A DNA stretch of 64,000 nucleotides from Paracoccus subflavus (GTDB lineage Bacteria; Pseudomonadota; Alphaproteobacteria; Rhodobacterales; Rhodobacteraceae), in NCBI RefSeq assembly GCF_004310345.1, contig NZ_SISK01000001.1, positions 124,001 through 188,000 of the forward strand. Direction: 5' to 3'. The translations under genes and the position numbers were made by a program. The notes below the pieces were generated by a model. It was not told the DNA's origin. It was given only the letters and a program-made list of their open reading frames with translations, and ran no database searches. How positions within the stretch are numbered: the first letter of the stretch is position 1; every line of letters starts with the position of its first letter. Positions 62,966 to 64,000 of this stretch are shown one piece after another.

Positions 62966-64000
62966 ATGACCACTGATTACGTCGCGGAGATCCTCCGCGC
63001 GACCGGCACCCTGCGGTCCGGTGATCCGGCCGGCGTGACGGCAATCGTTCAAAACGCCTTGGCACTCGCAGGTCTGAAAGACCCAGGTGCCGGGATCGCT
63101 GCCGGTGCCTCGGCCAGGACCACGCCAATGCCGCAGCCGCTGTTGCCGGGCCCAGTGCATACTGACCATCACTCCTTCGGGGCCGGCCGGCTGCGCAAAC
63201 CCCTGGGCGAGGTCATCCGGGCCTTGCGAGAAGGCGGAAAGGGGCTGAAGCTTGAAGGATTGCCGGGAATGGGCCGTCCCGTGCAGGCTCCAGAACTGCC
63301 GTTGCCAGAGGGCGCAAGGTTCCTGGACGAGCGGTATTCCTGCGCGGCTGGCGCGCGCCGCTACCGGCTTTATGTTCCCTCACCTGCGAAAAAAGGCCTG
63401 CAGGGTATGATCGTGATGCTGCACGGCTGCACGCAGAACCCGGAAGACTTCGCTGCCGGCACCGGGATGAACGCCCTGGCCGAAGAGCACCGGCTGCTTA
63501 TCGTCTATCCCGCGCAAACCGGCGGCGACAATTCCATGTCCTGCTGGAACTGGTTCCGCCCCAGCGACCAGATGCGGGATGCGGGTGAGCCTGCGATCAT
63601 TGCCGGGCTGACCGAAGGTCTTCGCGACCAGTACGCCGTTCCCGCGGACCGGATCTTCGTGGCCGGTCTTTCCGCAGGTGGCGCGATGGCGGTGATCATG
63701 GGGGAAACCTACCCAGAGCTTTATGCTGCTGTGGGGGTTCACTCAGGCCTTGCCTACGGCTCTGCCAATGACGTCATGTCGGCCTTTGCGGTGATGCGGG
63801 GGCAGGCAAGCCTTGGCGCAGTGCCCTTGAGGAAACCCGGTGCGGGACTGGAGACGGGGCCGCGGATGATCGTGTTTCAGGGCAGCGCCGACACCACGGT
63901 CCATCCTTCCAATGCCGAACGGATCATTGCCGGCAAAGGCGCCGGTGCGGGGACGACCTCTCGGGTCGAACCCGGAGCCTCGGAGGGAACCCGCGGATAC
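62966..64000 (+). CDS. PHB depolymerase-family esterase (partial)
   Basis: At least 345 residues, open at the window end. An N-terminal helical part (about 1-100) has no signal peptide. The alpha/beta domain begins YRLYVPSPAKKGLQGMIVML, with HGCTQNPEDFAAGTGMN (oxyanion region, about 152-168), the nucleophile Ser in VAGLSAGGAMAVIM (about 231-244) and GVHSGLAYG after it. The Asp in FQGSADTTVHPSN (about 309-321) is the likely acid; the catalytic His lies beyond the window or near its end. The family hydrolyses poly-3-hydroxybutyrate or related short-chain polyesters, here probably inside the cell. Confidence 0.88.
   Translation, partial: MTTDYVAEILRATGTLRSGDPAGVTAIVQNALALAGLKDPGAGIAAGASARTTPMPQPLLPGPVHTDHHSFGAGRLRKPLGEVIRALREGGKGLKLEGLPGMGRPVQAPELPLPEGARFLDERYSCAAGARRYRLYVPSPAKKGLQGMIVMLHGCTQNPEDFAAGTGMNALAEEHRLLIVYPAQTGGDNSMSCWNWFRPSDQMRDAGEPAIIAGLTEGLRDQYAVPADRIFVAGLSAGGAMAVIMGETYPELYAAVGVHSGLAYGSANDVMSAFAVMRGQASLGAVPLRKPGAGLETGPRMIVFQGSADTTVHPSNAERIIAGKGAGAGTTSRVEPGASEGTRGY

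Overview
The window is GC-rich alphaproteobacterial chromosome. The conserved 15-ORF gene transfer agent cluster, the CAT tRNA, the style of the purine-degradation genes and a dispersed repeat ending in GGGATATT point to Rhodobacteraceae, most likely Paracoccus or a close relative. This assignment is by gene content and is not proven. Most genes are packed in short operons with ATGA or few-base overlaps. Large antisense reading frames are GC-skew shadows.

Layout. 1-3.7 kb: the end of nth, an adenosine-kinase-like PfkB kinase, fabF and mltG. 3.8-4.2 kb: a small coiled-coil protein. 4.3-19.2 kb: a complete RcGTA-type gene transfer agent cluster (small and large terminase, portal, protease, capsid, connectors, tail, tape measure, baseplate, NlpC/P60 peptidase, 1294-aa tip protein, DUF2793 fibre), with no integrase, replication or lysis genes. 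A promoter candidate is followed by an intrinsic terminator before the first gene, and further hairpins lie inside the operon; this layout suits control by anti-termination. 19.3-30 kb: cysE, pyrD, a DUF952 gene, a secreted 5'-nucleotidase, a Hint-domain protein, hisBH, a coiled-coil gene with zapA, an alpha/beta hydrolase, an MFS exporter and a DUF599 membrane protein. 30.1-30.9 kb: a small heat-shock gene behind an RpoH-like promoter and a ROSE-like RNA thermometer, then tRNA-CAT. 31-36.7 kb: purMN, a divergent thiE-like gene, a SpoU methyltransferase, heme A synthase and an M32 carboxypeptidase.

36.7-49.3 kb is a purine salvage and catabolism island: ureidoglycine aminohydrolase, a fused PuuE-UraD protein, an AzgA-type permease, adenine deaminase, a LysR regulator and divergent xdhABC-guaD. 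Together these would import purine bases, deaminate adenine and guanine, oxidise xanthine to urate and handle the steps after urate. Uricase, HIU hydrolase and allantoate amidohydrolase are not in the window.

49.4-61.6 kb: a GDP-mannose gene (manC type), a methionine synthase split at a domain boundary into two overlapping genes behind a structured leader, an orphan PotD-like binding protein, a P-loop ATPase-metA-ppk2 operon (metA has the residue expected for an acetyltransferase), a FadL-like porin and guaB. 61.6-64 kb looks more recently rearranged: a decayed IS3-type transposase, then a ribbon-helix-helix regulator with a likely operator and a PHB-depolymerase-type esterase running off the window end.
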